The position numbers and the translations under genes are program-made. Of a stretch of DNA of 64,000 nt, positions 18,169-26,498 are shown piece by piece (position 1 is the first letter of the stretch; each line of letters begins with the position of its first letter). Under the pieces are notes generated by a model. It did not search any database. It was not told the DNA's origin and saw nothing but the letters and a program-made list of their open reading frames with translations. The stretch is from Myxosarcina sp. GI1 (GTDB lineage: Bacteria; Cyanobacteriota; Cyanobacteriia; Cyanobacteriales; Xenococcaceae), in assembly GCF_000756305.1 (NCBI RefSeq), contig NZ_JRFE01000028.1:101196-165195 (forward strand), in the 5' to 3' direction.

Positions 18169-18465
18169 ATGAATATTTTTGGCATTGGCTTACCAGAAAT
18201 GGCTTTGATTATGGTAGTAGCATTATTGGTTTTTGGACCTAAGAAACTACCTGAAATTGGACGCAGTTTGGGTAAAGCAATTCGGGGTTTCCAAGATGCA
18301 TCCAAAGAATTTGAAACTGAATTTAAGCGTGAAGCACAGCAACTTGAAAAATCGGTAAAAATGCACGCCGAACTCGAAAGCGATTCTGAAGAGCAGACCC
18401 AGTCGAGTAAATCTCAGGAAGCCGAATATTCTACTTCGCACAATGAATACAAAAGTAGCAATTAG
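18169..18465 (+). CDS. tatA: Sec-independent translocase TatA/E-type protein
   Basis: This 98-residue protein has a short N-terminal membrane helix (LPEMALIMVVALLVF), the hinge and amphipathic motif FGPKKLPEIGRSLGKAIRGF, then a polar, Ser/Glu/Gln-rich tail. This is the TatA/TatB layout. In cyanobacteria such proteins form the twin-arginine translocation pore in thylakoid and plasma membranes. TatB cannot be fully separated from TatA by eye, but the FGPKKLPEIG motif favours TatA. Its position next to psbH/psbN is conserved in several cyanobacteria as I remember it. Confidence 0.9.
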   Translation: MNIFGIGLPEMALIMVVALLVFGPKKLPEIGRSLGKAIRGFQDASKEFETEFKREAQQLEKSVKMHAELESDSEEQTQSSKSQEAEYSTSHNEYKSSN

Positions 18466-18518
18466 CAAGTAATTAGCCGAGCGGGAAAATCTTGGGAATT
18501 TATAGACTTAGGGATTTA

Positions 18519-18739
18519 TAGTCATTCCAAATAGTAACCAGACGATTTATGGAAAAAGTAGCAAGTAATATTTAAAGCTGTTACCAATACATACAGCAAT
18601 TTTTAGTTGGATTAGGTACACTTTGGATTAGTCAGGCACTAGGCACCCGGGGTTCAGCGATTCTCGTTTGGTCTAAATTTGTACTTAATTGATATGAAAA
18701 TTGCTGTATCTACTATAGGGAAATTAATTGGAATGATTA
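18519..18739 (+). repeat. MITE copy 2, interrupted by another element
   Basis: This element has the same TAGTCATTCC / GGAATGATTA ends and TA flanks as the copy at 16616. Its 221-bp length is explained by an insert of 113 bp plus a TA duplication (18594-18708). Removing the insert joins '..AATACA' to 'TATCTAC..', exactly as in the copy at 46215. The element fills most of the 354-bp gap between tatA and the flippase gene, where I see no gene. Confidence 0.8.
18594..18706 (+). repeat. Nested MITE with CAGCAATTTT termini and TA target duplication
   Basis: CAGCAATTTT at 18594 and its inverse AAAATTGCTG ending at 18706 bound 113 bp without a frame. A TA lies on each side (18592-18593, 18707-18708), where the uninterrupted copy of the host MITE has a single TA. 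This is the footprint of an IS630/Tc1-mariner-type insertion. Confidence 0.8.
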
Positions 18740-18819
18740 TAAAAGACTGTTTGTGACTAAAAGATTAATCAAGATTTTCCAAGGGAACTAGCAGAAGCAA
18801 TAATCGAACAAGGTATAGT

Positions 18820-20109
18820 TTATGTCTTGGACAGTCTTTTAAATACATATCGCGTAGCCCAAATAGTAAATAAAGGCAGACAGACAGCATGAACTAATAA
18901 AACCGTAGCTGCAACACCAATACTCTGCCAGTAAACGCCAATTAATAAACTCAGGCTAAATAACGTAGTAAAAATAACGTTCCAATATAAGTCTATTTGG
19001 GGTTTATCTACGGCAATTAGTAACTGAGACGCAGAGTCGGCAAAAGGACGAGGAATAGCCGACAGACAAACTAAAATCAGTACGGGGATAGCAGAAATCC
19101 ATTTTTCACCGAAAACGAGAGGTACGTATATAGGTGCGAGACTAGATTGCAATAATACCATTGGCACGATAATTAGAGCAACAGTTTTCATGCTGCCAAA
19201 ATATCTTTGTTTGAATTGAACTATATTGGCACGTGCATCGCAAAGATGAGGCAGTAAAGCAGCTTTGATAGAAGTAATAATCCCCAGGCTGATACCCAAG
19301 CCAGCATTAAAAGCAAAATAATAAACGCCTAAAGCATCAATGCTGAGAAAGCGTCCGACAATTAAATAATCTAAATTGCCTCGTAAATTATTTAATAGTT
19401 CTACTCCCAGAACATTACGTCCAAAACGGAGTAGATCGCCCCAGCCTACGGTAGTAAACTTGAGTTTTGGTCGCCAGGAATGATTTTTGAGCATAATGTA
19501 TACCCAAATTGGGGGTACCAGTAGCTTGGGTAAGATAATCGCCCACATTCCCAAACCCGCGATCGCAAAAATTAGTGATAATACATTATCGGTAGAAAAC
19601 TGAACCATTTCTACCAGCGCGATCGCTTTAAGTCGATTTTCTCTCTGGATTAGTGCTGCCTGTACCAAACCGTGAGGAATTAGCAACAAACTAAACGCCA
19701 TAGCGCAGATGGGCAAAATTAACTGCTCGTCACGATAAAACCAAGCTAGAGGAAAAGCCGCAATACACTGAATGACAAATAGGGCGATCGCAATAACCCA
19801 ATTGAGCCAATAAGCAGATTGTGCTAGTTGTGAGACATTTTCGGCTTTGGCTTGAATCAATCGCGTACCAATACCATTGCGAGTAAATACCCGCACGATA
19901 TCGTTAGTAGTAAGAACGATCGCTACCAAGCCGTAGTCGTGTTGAGTGAGAAACCGCGCCAGAACAATTGTAGTCAGCAAGCGGGTGACTCGAATTACCG
20001 CGCCAGAAAGTCCCAGCCAGCCCAAGTTGCGGGTAAAAGTGCTGTTGGTTTTTTTTAGTCGATACTCTCGGAGGCGCGATCTAAATCCGCGAAATATATT
20101 GCTTTTCAC
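18820..20109 (-). CDS. Oligosaccharide flippase (Wzx/MATE-like polysaccharide exporter)
   Basis: This 429-residue integral membrane protein of about 12 helices starts with a basic cytoplasmic stretch and then 'LSGAVIRVTRLLTTIVLARFLTQHDYGL', the characteristic opening of Wzx/Polysacc_synt proteins. It should flip lipid-linked repeat units across the plasma membrane. A GTG at 20109 overlaps the stop of the upstream glycosyltransferase gene by four bases (GTGA), so translation is coupled. It is the last gene of a three-gene operon with a glycosyltransferase and a sulfotransferase. Confidence 0.9.
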   Translation of the reverse strand: MKSNIFRGFRSRLREYRLKKTNSTFTRNLGWLGLSGAVIRVTRLLTTIVLARFLTQHDYGLVAIVLTTNDIVRVFTRNGIGTRLIQAKAENVSQLAQSAYWLNWVIAIALFVIQCIAAFPLAWFYRDEQLILPICAMAFSLLLIPHGLVQAALIQRENRLKAIALVEMVQFSTDNVLSLIFAIAGLGMWAIILPKLLVPPIWVYIMLKNHSWRPKLKFTTVGWGDLLRFGRNVLGVELLNNLRGNLDYLIVGRFLSIDALGVYYFAFNAGLGISLGIITSIKAALLPHLCDARANIVQFKQRYFGSMKTVALIIVPMVLLQSSLAPIYVPLVFGEKWISAIPVLILVCLSAIPRPFADSASQLLIAVDKPQIDLYWNVIFTTLFSLSLLIGVYWQSIGVAATVLLVHAVCLPLFTIWATRYVFKRLSKT

Positions 20110-21083
20110 TTAGTTACATCTCCTAAAAATACCTCCCAATTACGCAGAAATTCTTGCCAAACATCTGTAACCGAAGTTCTACCAGCTTTACCCCAGACGG
20201 CTAGATTCTGTTGGGGTAAGGATGCGATCGCATTTTTTAATTGTTCGATATCGTTAGGAGGAACCAACAAGCCACAATCTCGCATCTGTTCTGATAAACC
20301 ATCTATATCTGAGGCAATTACTGGTTTACCAGCAGCTTTAGCTTCCAAGCAAACTAAACCCCAGGGTTCCCAACGAGAAGGGATAACTATCGCATCGCTG
20401 TTGGCTAAAAAGCTAGCTATATTATCGATTGCGCCCAGTAAGCGAACATGAGGTAAATCTTTTGCCAAATCTTTAATTAATTTTTCGTCTTGTCCGTAAC
20501 CTGCCAAACAAAGCTGGAATTTTTCTGGCGGTAAAGCTGCAAATGCCTGCAATAATATGTCAAAGCCTTTTTGAGGAGCAAAACGACCATAAGCACCCAG
20601 CTTTAAAGGTTGACTGGGATGGCGATCGGGAATTTTTAATACTTTGGCAATTTTAGTAGCTGGAGAAATAATTCTTACTTTCTTCGAGCAAACTAACCAG
20701 TTACTTACCATCCATTCTCGTTGCGCCTGTGAAATACTAATTACGCCATCAGCCAATCCGTATGCCAAACGCAACATAGTTCTAAAACGTAACTTAGAAC
20801 TAACCTGCTCTGTTTCAAATCCCTGACAGTAATGATGATCGCAGATATAAATTTTGCTATGCCGTTTGAGTAACCAAAGAGCGGATAGATATTTCCAAGC
20901 GCAAGGATAGTGAAAAATAATTACATCTGGTTTAGAAGTTTTTAACTCGACTTTAGCCGCTTCGAGTCGCAACATTGAAAAGTCAAACTGTTTTTGTAAG
21001 GGTGAAGCAATTAGCTGTTTGACTAGATGATTGGAACCACCCGCTCGCTTATCGCCAATTAAATGCCATACTTTTGGTTTCAT
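20106..21083 (-). CDS. Glycosyltransferase family 4
   Basis: This is a GT-B glycosyltransferase of 325 residues from the preferred ATG at 21083. That ATG overlaps the upstream stop (ATGA) and follows GGGGAG, whereas a longer start at 21137 would run into the upstream gene by 58 bp. The N terminus 'KVWHLIGDKRAGGSNHLVKQL' is the acceptor-domain loop. The C-terminal GT4 signature appears as 'LGAYGRFAPQKGFDILLQAF', 'PSRWEPWGLVCLEAKAAGKPVIASD' (E-x7-E motif) and 'GLLVPPND'. It probably adds a sugar to the repeat unit exported by the next gene. Confidence 0.92.
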   Translation of the reverse strand: MKPKVWHLIGDKRAGGSNHLVKQLIASPLQKQFDFSMLRLEAAKVELKTSKPDVIIFHYPCAWKYLSALWLLKRHSKIYICDHHYCQGFETEQVSSKLRFRTMLRLAYGLADGVISISQAQREWMVSNWLVCSKKVRIISPATKIAKVLKIPDRHPSQPLKLGAYGRFAPQKGFDILLQAFAALPPEKFQLCLAGYGQDEKLIKDLAKDLPHVRLLGAIDNIASFLANSDAIVIPSRWEPWGLVCLEAKAAGKPVIASDIDGLSEQMRDCGLLVPPNDIEQLKNAIASLPQQNLAVWGKAGRTSVTDVWQEFLRNWEVFLGDVTK

Positions 21084-21979
21084 ACTGCACTCCCCACTAA
21101 CCAAGCTGATAGATCGCGATCGATTAAATCCTGACACTCTAAAATATCTGGGCGATAAAGATCGATTAGCTGCTGTCTTACTTCGGGAGCAATTTGCGGC
21201 GTATTGAGGTTTTTATGCTGAATTTTTTGCCGCATTTTAGCGGGAAATAAAGGTTTGAGCAAAGTTTTGAGGGGATTGGGTTTGGTTAATAATTGATGGA
21301 ACAATTTATTTTTGGGCATTCCCGATTTGTTAGGACGCAAAGCCATATTGGGAACAAAAGTATTGTCAACTTCAATAAAGCGAAAAATGTTTTGAAACAG
21401 TGCGACTGGATTTTCTTTTAAGTCTTCGTACAGGTAAACTTTTATTTGGCTTGGGGCAAAAATTTCGTAGTAGCGTTTTAGTTGCGCTCCATAATAGCCA
21501 AGCTGAATATAGTGCCAGAACCATTCCCAATTGTTGGCGATCCTGGTTGGTTCGTCTTCCAATGCTAAAGCAAAATTTTGGTGGGGTTCGCGATCGTCTC
21601 GTACTGTATGTAAGAAATTAGCATAAGCTCTTTCTACAGGGTTACGCAGAATAGCAATTAAACGAGCGTCGGGAATATAGTTATTAATTCTTATTGCTGC
21701 TTGAGGAAAGTAAAGATAAGAGGGGCAAGCTTCTCCTGTTGCTAATTCGCTGGTAACTCCTGCAAATTCTGCTTGATATTTACTCAATTCGGTAATTGAA
21801 AAATTTTTAAGAGCTTCATCTCCAGGACCTCGAACATCGATCTTCTCACCTTCAAAAGCAAAAAAATTAGTTTCCTTAGTCGGTGTCATATAAATTTGCG
21901 GGTGCTGTTGGAGATATTCGTGCAGAGCAGTCGTCCCTGCTTTAGCCGCACCAATAACCAAAAAATTGGGCATAGTCAT
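21080..21979 (-). CDS. Sulfotransferase (Sulfotransfer_1, heparan-sulfate type)
   Basis: This 299-residue cytoplasmic enzyme has the PAPS 5'-phosphosulfate loop 'IGAAKAGTTALHEYLQQHP' (about 8-26) and the 3'-phosphate motif RLIAILRNPVERAYANF (about 107-123). Typical later blocks are 'LGYYGAQLKRYYEIF' and 'YLYEDLKENP'. It should sulfate a sugar hydroxyl. It is the first gene of the overlapping sulfotransferase-GT4-flippase operon, so a sulfated cell-surface or released polysaccharide is the likely product. GGAGTAAG-type sequences upstream of 21979 support the start. Confidence 0.92.
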   Translation of the reverse strand: MTMPNFLVIGAAKAGTTALHEYLQQHPQIYMTPTKETNFFAFEGEKIDVRGPGDEALKNFSITELSKYQAEFAGVTSELATGEACPSYLYFPQAAIRINNYIPDARLIAILRNPVERAYANFLHTVRDDREPHQNFALALEDEPTRIANNWEWFWHYIQLGYYGAQLKRYYEIFAPSQIKVYLYEDLKENPVALFQNIFRFIEVDNTFVPNMALRPNKSGMPKNKLFHQLLTKPNPLKTLLKPLFPAKMRQKIQHKNLNTPQIAPEVRQQLIDLYRPDILECQDLIDRDLSAWLVGSAV

Positions 21980-22114
21980 GGGAGTAAGCCTCCTTTATCT
22001 TTTCAACTTAAACTAGCTCGCTCGACTACTATAAAAATTCAAGAGCGAACCCTCGATTTGGCAAGCAACAAAGCAACATTGTTAATAGAGTTCCCAAAAC
22101 TTTTATTAAAATCG

Positions 22115-22822
22115 CTACTTATAATATTCGTCGCGCTCGCAAACGGGAATTAGATGCTGTTTTAAAAATTGTTCGTACTCGTAGTCGGCAAAATGTTGGC
22201 GAATAAAGCTCCATTCTCCCGACCAGTTCATAGTCGATTTTCTAGATACGCGACGCGATAGTTCGGGATGACGGGCATAAAATACCGCATCGGTTAAGTC
22301 TCGATACAAGCCCTCAAAAAAATAGTCTTCAGTCCGATCCCAGTAGTAACCTTCTTCCCATAGTTCATCGTCCCAAAACAATTCATCATCGTAATAATAG
22401 TATCGATCCCAATAATAATCGCGAGTGTCTCTAATCCTGTTTCTAATTGTTTCGCGACGATCTAAACGCCGCCACCGTTCGCGTTTTTCACGCTCTTTTT
22501 CTCGTTCGGATAATAGATAGTAATGGTTTATATGAGGTCGCTGGCAACTTTGATAGATAACTTTATTGACAACTCTGCGAATTTCGGCTCTTTCACGACG
22601 ATAGAGAGTATGATGGATTTTGATTCGTTTATTACGCATTTCTGGACGTAATAGTTTAAAAAAATAGTTAGTCCAATAATCAACTTTTTCTAAATCTTCT
22701 GGTTTTTGATGACAGTCTAGATAAGATTCGCAATATCTGTGGGCTAATGCTTTCTGTTGTGTAGAAGTTAATATAGATGTGCTTATAAGTAAACTTAATA
22801 TTAACAACCGAGTAAGTTTCAT
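22115..22822 (-). CDS. Secreted Arg/Tyr/Glu-rich protein of unknown function
   Basis: This 235-residue protein has a clear signal peptide ('LTRLLILSLLISTSILTS' with cleavage after an ALA-type site before HRYCESY). The mature part is unusual: a long stretch of alternating Arg/Glu ('EREKEREKRERWRRLDRRE') followed by a Tyr/Asp/Trp-rich stretch ('RDYYWDRYYYYDDELFWDDE'). Four cysteines could form disulfides (two near the N terminus, one mid, one near the C terminus). I do not recognise a family. Low-complexity charged-aromatic composition suggests an extracellular or periplasmic structural or binding role. Confidence 0.75.
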   Translation of the reverse strand: MKLTRLLILSLLISTSILTSTQQKALAHRYCESYLDCHQKPEDLEKVDYWTNYFFKLLRPEMRNKRIKIHHTLYRRERAEIRRVVNKVIYQSCQRPHINHYYLLSEREKEREKRERWRRLDRRETIRNRIRDTRDYYWDRYYYYDDELFWDDELWEEGYYWDRTEDYFFEGLYRDLTDAVFYARHPELSRRVSRKSTMNWSGEWSFIRQHFADYEYEQFLKQHLIPVCERDEYYK

Positions 22823-22943
22823 ATAGCTATTAAAAAATATTTTATAAAATACGCAAACTTAAAATTTACGCTACGAGCTTAACTTCTCAAATTAAATTTT
22901 GATATGCGTGATTTTTACTAATGATGGTATTTGGGAAAGCTGT

Positions 22944-24212
22944 TCATTTGCTTCGCTGCAAACAAGCAATCTGACGTTCGCTTAGGTTAGGCGTTACTCG
23001 TTTCCACTCTTCTGGGGAAAGTTTAAATTCACTCAAAGATATTTCGGGCATTGTAGATGTATAGCCAAAAGTAATTGAGTAGCGATTGCGCTCGGCTGGT
23101 TTTGCCCGATGAAAAACTTTACAAGGATCGGTAATAATGATGCTTCCTGCTTTGGCAGCACAGGTTTTCCAATTCTGTGGCGGAACAACTTCAGCCATAG
23201 CTTCTTCGCTAACAAACCCCGTTGTATAGCCTAGAGAACTAATAATTTGTTCGGTAAAAGAGGGGTGTATATATTCGTAAGGACCTCCAGCAATACCCAC
23301 ATTGTTGAGATAGACGATGATTTTAACCATGCGTTCGTCATCAATATCTAAATGCCACTGTCTGGCATCGGTTATGGGAGCATCGGCAATATCTCGCCTG
23401 AGATCGACACCGTGAAACATTAAAGGCAGACCGATATAGTTTTCTACAATATCTAATAATCGCTCTCCCAACCCCCAGAACAAAATTTCAGTATGCAAGA
23501 ATTTACGCATTGAAGGTATACCCGCTCGCCAATTTTTGAGATGAGAAAGTGTATAAAGATGGGGGTGTAGAACAATTATTTCTTTAACAAATCGTTTGGT
23601 GTGAGGCAATCTTAATTCTGGTAGAGAAGATACATAAACTCCTTTTTGTTGAAGCGTTGTAACAATTTTTGCATCTTCTTTAGATAGCTGAGGAAGCCGA
23701 TCGCGATATTTTTCTCTTGCTATCTGACGCTCGCGATCGCTTAAAGTAGTTATATTAAATTTCTGTTGGGCAATTTGTTTGACTTTATGTTTGGCAAGTT
23801 TAGCTTTACGTCTTATACGTTTCAAGTTAGATTTAACAGGCTCGCTCTGCTGTAAAGCACTTTCTATGGTTGCTTTAAGATCTTCACGTCGATACGGTTT
23901 GGTAATGTAGCCCTGGGGTTTGGTTTCTCTCGCTTTTTTTAAGGTGGCGCGATCGCTACAAGCACTTAGATAAATTATGGGAATCTGGTAAGCAGCTTGA
24001 ATTTTTTTACTAGTATCGATACCATCTATCTGACCTTTTAATACGATATCCATTAGTATCAAATCTGGTTGAGCTTCTGCCACCTTGTTCATTGCTTCGA
24101 TTCCCGAATCAACAATCCCTGCAACTTGATACTCACAACGCTTTAGATCGTGCGCCAAACTTTTTGCAGCGATAATTTCATCTTCAACAATTAGAATACT
24201 AATTGATTTCAT
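22944..24212 (-). CDS. Response regulator fused to a 2OG-Fe(II)/PhyH-like dioxygenase domain
   Basis: Residues 1-120 form a CheY-type receiver: acidic pocket E10-D11, phosphoacceptor D55 (LILMDI), T/S switch in 'IIYLSACSD' and K105 (TKPY). A basic linker follows (about 130-170). Residues 180-390 look like a phytanoyl-CoA-dioxygenase/2OG-Fe(II) double-stranded beta-helix: iron ligands H287 and D289 in QWHLDIDDERM, distal H368 in KVFHRAKPAERNR and a 2OG-binding R375 or R377. Receiver output domains are rarely metabolic oxygenases, so this is an odd architecture. The receiver resembles that of the divergent EAL gene at 24625, which suggests duplication. Substrate is unknown. Confidence 0.75.
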   Translation of the reverse strand: MKSISILIVEDEIIAAKSLAHDLKRCEYQVAGIVDSGIEAMNKVAEAQPDLILMDIVLKGQIDGIDTSKKIQAAYQIPIIYLSACSDRATLKKARETKPQGYITKPYRREDLKATIESALQQSEPVKSNLKRIRRKAKLAKHKVKQIAQQKFNITTLSDRERQIAREKYRDRLPQLSKEDAKIVTTLQQKGVYVSSLPELRLPHTKRFVKEIIVLHPHLYTLSHLKNWRAGIPSMRKFLHTEILFWGLGERLLDIVENYIGLPLMFHGVDLRRDIADAPITDARQWHLDIDDERMVKIIVYLNNVGIAGGPYEYIHPSFTEQIISSLGYTTGFVSEEAMAEVVPPQNWKTCAAKAGSIIITDPCKVFHRAKPAERNRYSITFGYTSTMPEISLSEFKLSPEEWKRVTPNLSERQIACLQRSK

Positions 24213-24282
24213 TTAAATTTTAAATATTCATACAAAATTTTTCTCTAATTTAACAATAAAGATAGCGAACTATCAATTAACT

Positions 24283-24547
24283 TTGTTCGTAAGTAATATC
24301 AACTATTGTGTTTTTTTGGCAGATTGTTTTCGAGCATTTACAAATATAAAGGTATTTAGTATTTTTTATGATTGGTTGTTTAGTTGTAAGCTTTATTATG
24401 TACGTATTTTTACGATACCATAATGCTTATTTAAACAATACAATTGGGTGTATGAACGCGAACAGAATAATAATTGACAATGGAGCGCAGTATGTTAATT
24501 AGTTAGGACGAGTTGATTATATTGTTCGTAAGTAATAAGTGTCTTAA
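24283..24547. promoter_or_regulatory. Divergent intergenic region with a 16-bp direct repeat
   Basis: The 412-bp gap between the two divergent receiver genes carries TTGTTCGTAAGTAATA twice (24283-24298 and 24532-24547), 249 bp apart, one copy near each gene. The second copy has AGTTGATTATA just upstream. No gene is visible in the gap. The repeat may be a common operator, which is an inference. Confidence 0.4.
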
Positions 24548-24624
24548 TTTGAATGCGTACTGCTGTAGTTTACTTTTTTTAAATTATAAAAAACTAAATA
24601 TAATTTGAAAGCTAGCTGATAGTT

Positions 24625-26442
24625 ATGAACGATACTAAAATTTTAATTGTCGAAGACGAATTGTTAATTGCCAAAGGTATTGCCAGAGACGTGCTAAAAA
24701 GCGGTTACAAAATTGAAAAAGTTGTTTCATCAGGACAAGCCGCACTAGAACAAGTAAAAACACTGGTACCCGATTTAATCTTAATGGACATTGCTATTAA
24801 AGGTAAAATGAACGGGATTGAAACGGCGGCTAAAATTAGAGAAAACAATGATATACCCATTATCTTTTTAACTGCTTATGCTGATGAAAAAACCATAGAA
24901 CAAGCAGTTGCTACGGGCGGATATGGATATATTCTCAAACCTTACAAAGTTGCAGAACTAAATGCCGCAATCAAAATGGCATTAAATAAACATCGAGAGA
25001 AGCTGGCAATTAGAAAATCATTGCAGCAGGCGATCGGACAATTTTCTAAAGAAAATTTGAATGTCTACCAAGATAATTTAACGGGTATACCCAATCAGTT
25101 ATTTTTACGCGATCTGTTTGAAAATTTACTTACTGGACTAAATGAGCAATACGATTTAGAACAAAGTGAATTGCCTTCAGTAGAGTCACTTCAATCGCCA
25201 ATACAACAAGTCGCCGTTATTTATATTAATCTGGATAAATTTCAACGAATTAACGATTCTTTGAGTAGCGATCGCGTTAATTTTTTGATACGCAAAGTTG
25301 TAGATAAATTTATTCAATGCAAAAATCATTGCGATCGAGAATCTTCAATTATTCGCTTAAAACAAAGTGAATTTGTAATTTTGCTGGCAGACATCGACCA
25401 AAAACAAATTGCTGGAAACTTAGCTCAAAACATTATTGAAGAATTACGACGACCTTTGGTTATCGATGGACAAGAAATTTTCTTAACGGCTAGTATCGGA
25501 ATTTCTTTGTATCCTCTAGACGGCATGGAAGTGGAACAATTAATCGAACAAGCCAAGAACACTATGAAACATGTTTTACAACAAGGAGGCGACCAGTATA
25601 AATTCTATAGCAATGCTTTTGCTCTAAATTCTTCATCAGCTTCTCACAATCTGTTTTTGGAGGCGGAACTACATCATGCTATAGAACAAGAACAATTAGA
25701 AATTTTCTATCAACCAAAGATAGAGCTTAAAAATAATAAAATTTTAGGTATGGAAGCTCTTTTACGCTGGAACCATCCTAAATTAGGTAGAGTTTCTCCA
25801 GATAAATTTATTCCAATTGCCGAACAAAGCAGTTTGATAGAAAAAATTGGCGAATGGGTATTAGAAGAAGCTTGTAGGCAAACTAAGATATGGCACGAAC
25901 GAGGTTTTGACTCGCTTAAAGTTGCGGTTAATTTATCTGGTCGCCAATTTAAGCAATTAAATCTTTTTCACAAACTCTCTCACCTGTTAATGAATTCGGG
26001 TTTAGAAGCTAAATTTCTACAACTAGAATTAACCGAACAAATCTTAGTAGAAAATATTAAAGTTAATATTCAAAGGTTGAACTTTATCAAAAAACTTGGT
26101 ATTCAAATTGCTCTTGATGATTTTGGTAGGGGGTACTCTTCACTAGGTTATTTACAACAATTCCCCTTTGATATTTTAAAAATCGATCGCTGTTTTGTTA
26201 GCGAGATAGATCGCAATAAAACTAATGCCGTAATTACCAAAACAATTATTGAAATGGCACATCAGCTTGATTTAAAAGTAGTTGCTGAAGGGGTAGAAAC
26301 ACAAGCAGAATTAAAGTTTTTAATGCAGCACAACTGCGATGAAGTGCAAGGTTATTTGTTTAGTCGTCCTTTGCCAGCCAAAGAATTTGAAGAATTATTG
26401 AAAAGTAATAAATATTCGACAGTTACTTCTCAAAAGCTTTAG
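24625..26442 (+). CDS. Receiver-GGDEF(degenerate)-EAL protein, c-di-GMP phosphodiesterase
   Basis: In this 605-residue protein residues 1-120 are a receiver with phosphoacceptor D55 (LILMDI) and K-P-Y near 107. Residues about 150-335 have the GGDEF fold, but the active-site loop reads KQSEF (246-250) instead of GGDEF, so no cyclase activity is expected. Residues about 345-595 are an EAL domain with its catalytic set visible: E377 in GMEALLRW, NLSGRQF, the ELTE glutamate, LDDFGRGYSSL, KIDR, AEGVET and QGYLFSRPLP. It should hydrolyse c-di-GMP under control of the receiver and perhaps GTP binding to the dead GGDEF. It starts the run of plus-strand signalling genes. Confidence 0.93.
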   Translation: MNDTKILIVEDELLIAKGIARDVLKSGYKIEKVVSSGQAALEQVKTLVPDLILMDIAIKGKMNGIETAAKIRENNDIPIIFLTAYADEKTIEQAVATGGYGYILKPYKVAELNAAIKMALNKHREKLAIRKSLQQAIGQFSKENLNVYQDNLTGIPNQLFLRDLFENLLTGLNEQYDLEQSELPSVESLQSPIQQVAVIYINLDKFQRINDSLSSDRVNFLIRKVVDKFIQCKNHCDRESSIIRLKQSEFVILLADIDQKQIAGNLAQNIIEELRRPLVIDGQEIFLTASIGISLYPLDGMEVEQLIEQAKNTMKHVLQQGGDQYKFYSNAFALNSSSASHNLFLEAELHHAIEQEQLEIFYQPKIELKNNKILGMEALLRWNHPKLGRVSPDKFIPIAEQSSLIEKIGEWVLEEACRQTKIWHERGFDSLKVAVNLSGRQFKQLNLFHKLSHLLMNSGLEAKFLQLELTEQILVENIKVNIQRLNFIKKLGIQIALDDFGRGYSSLGYLQQFPFDILKIDRCFVSEIDRNKTNAVITKTIIEMAHQLDLKVVAEGVETQAELKFLMQHNCDEVQGYLFSRPLPAKEFEELLKSNKYSTVTSQKL

Positions 26443-26498
26443 TTCAAATTGCTAAACACGATTGCGATAGTTAGCAATTTTACGGTCATAAAAGCATA

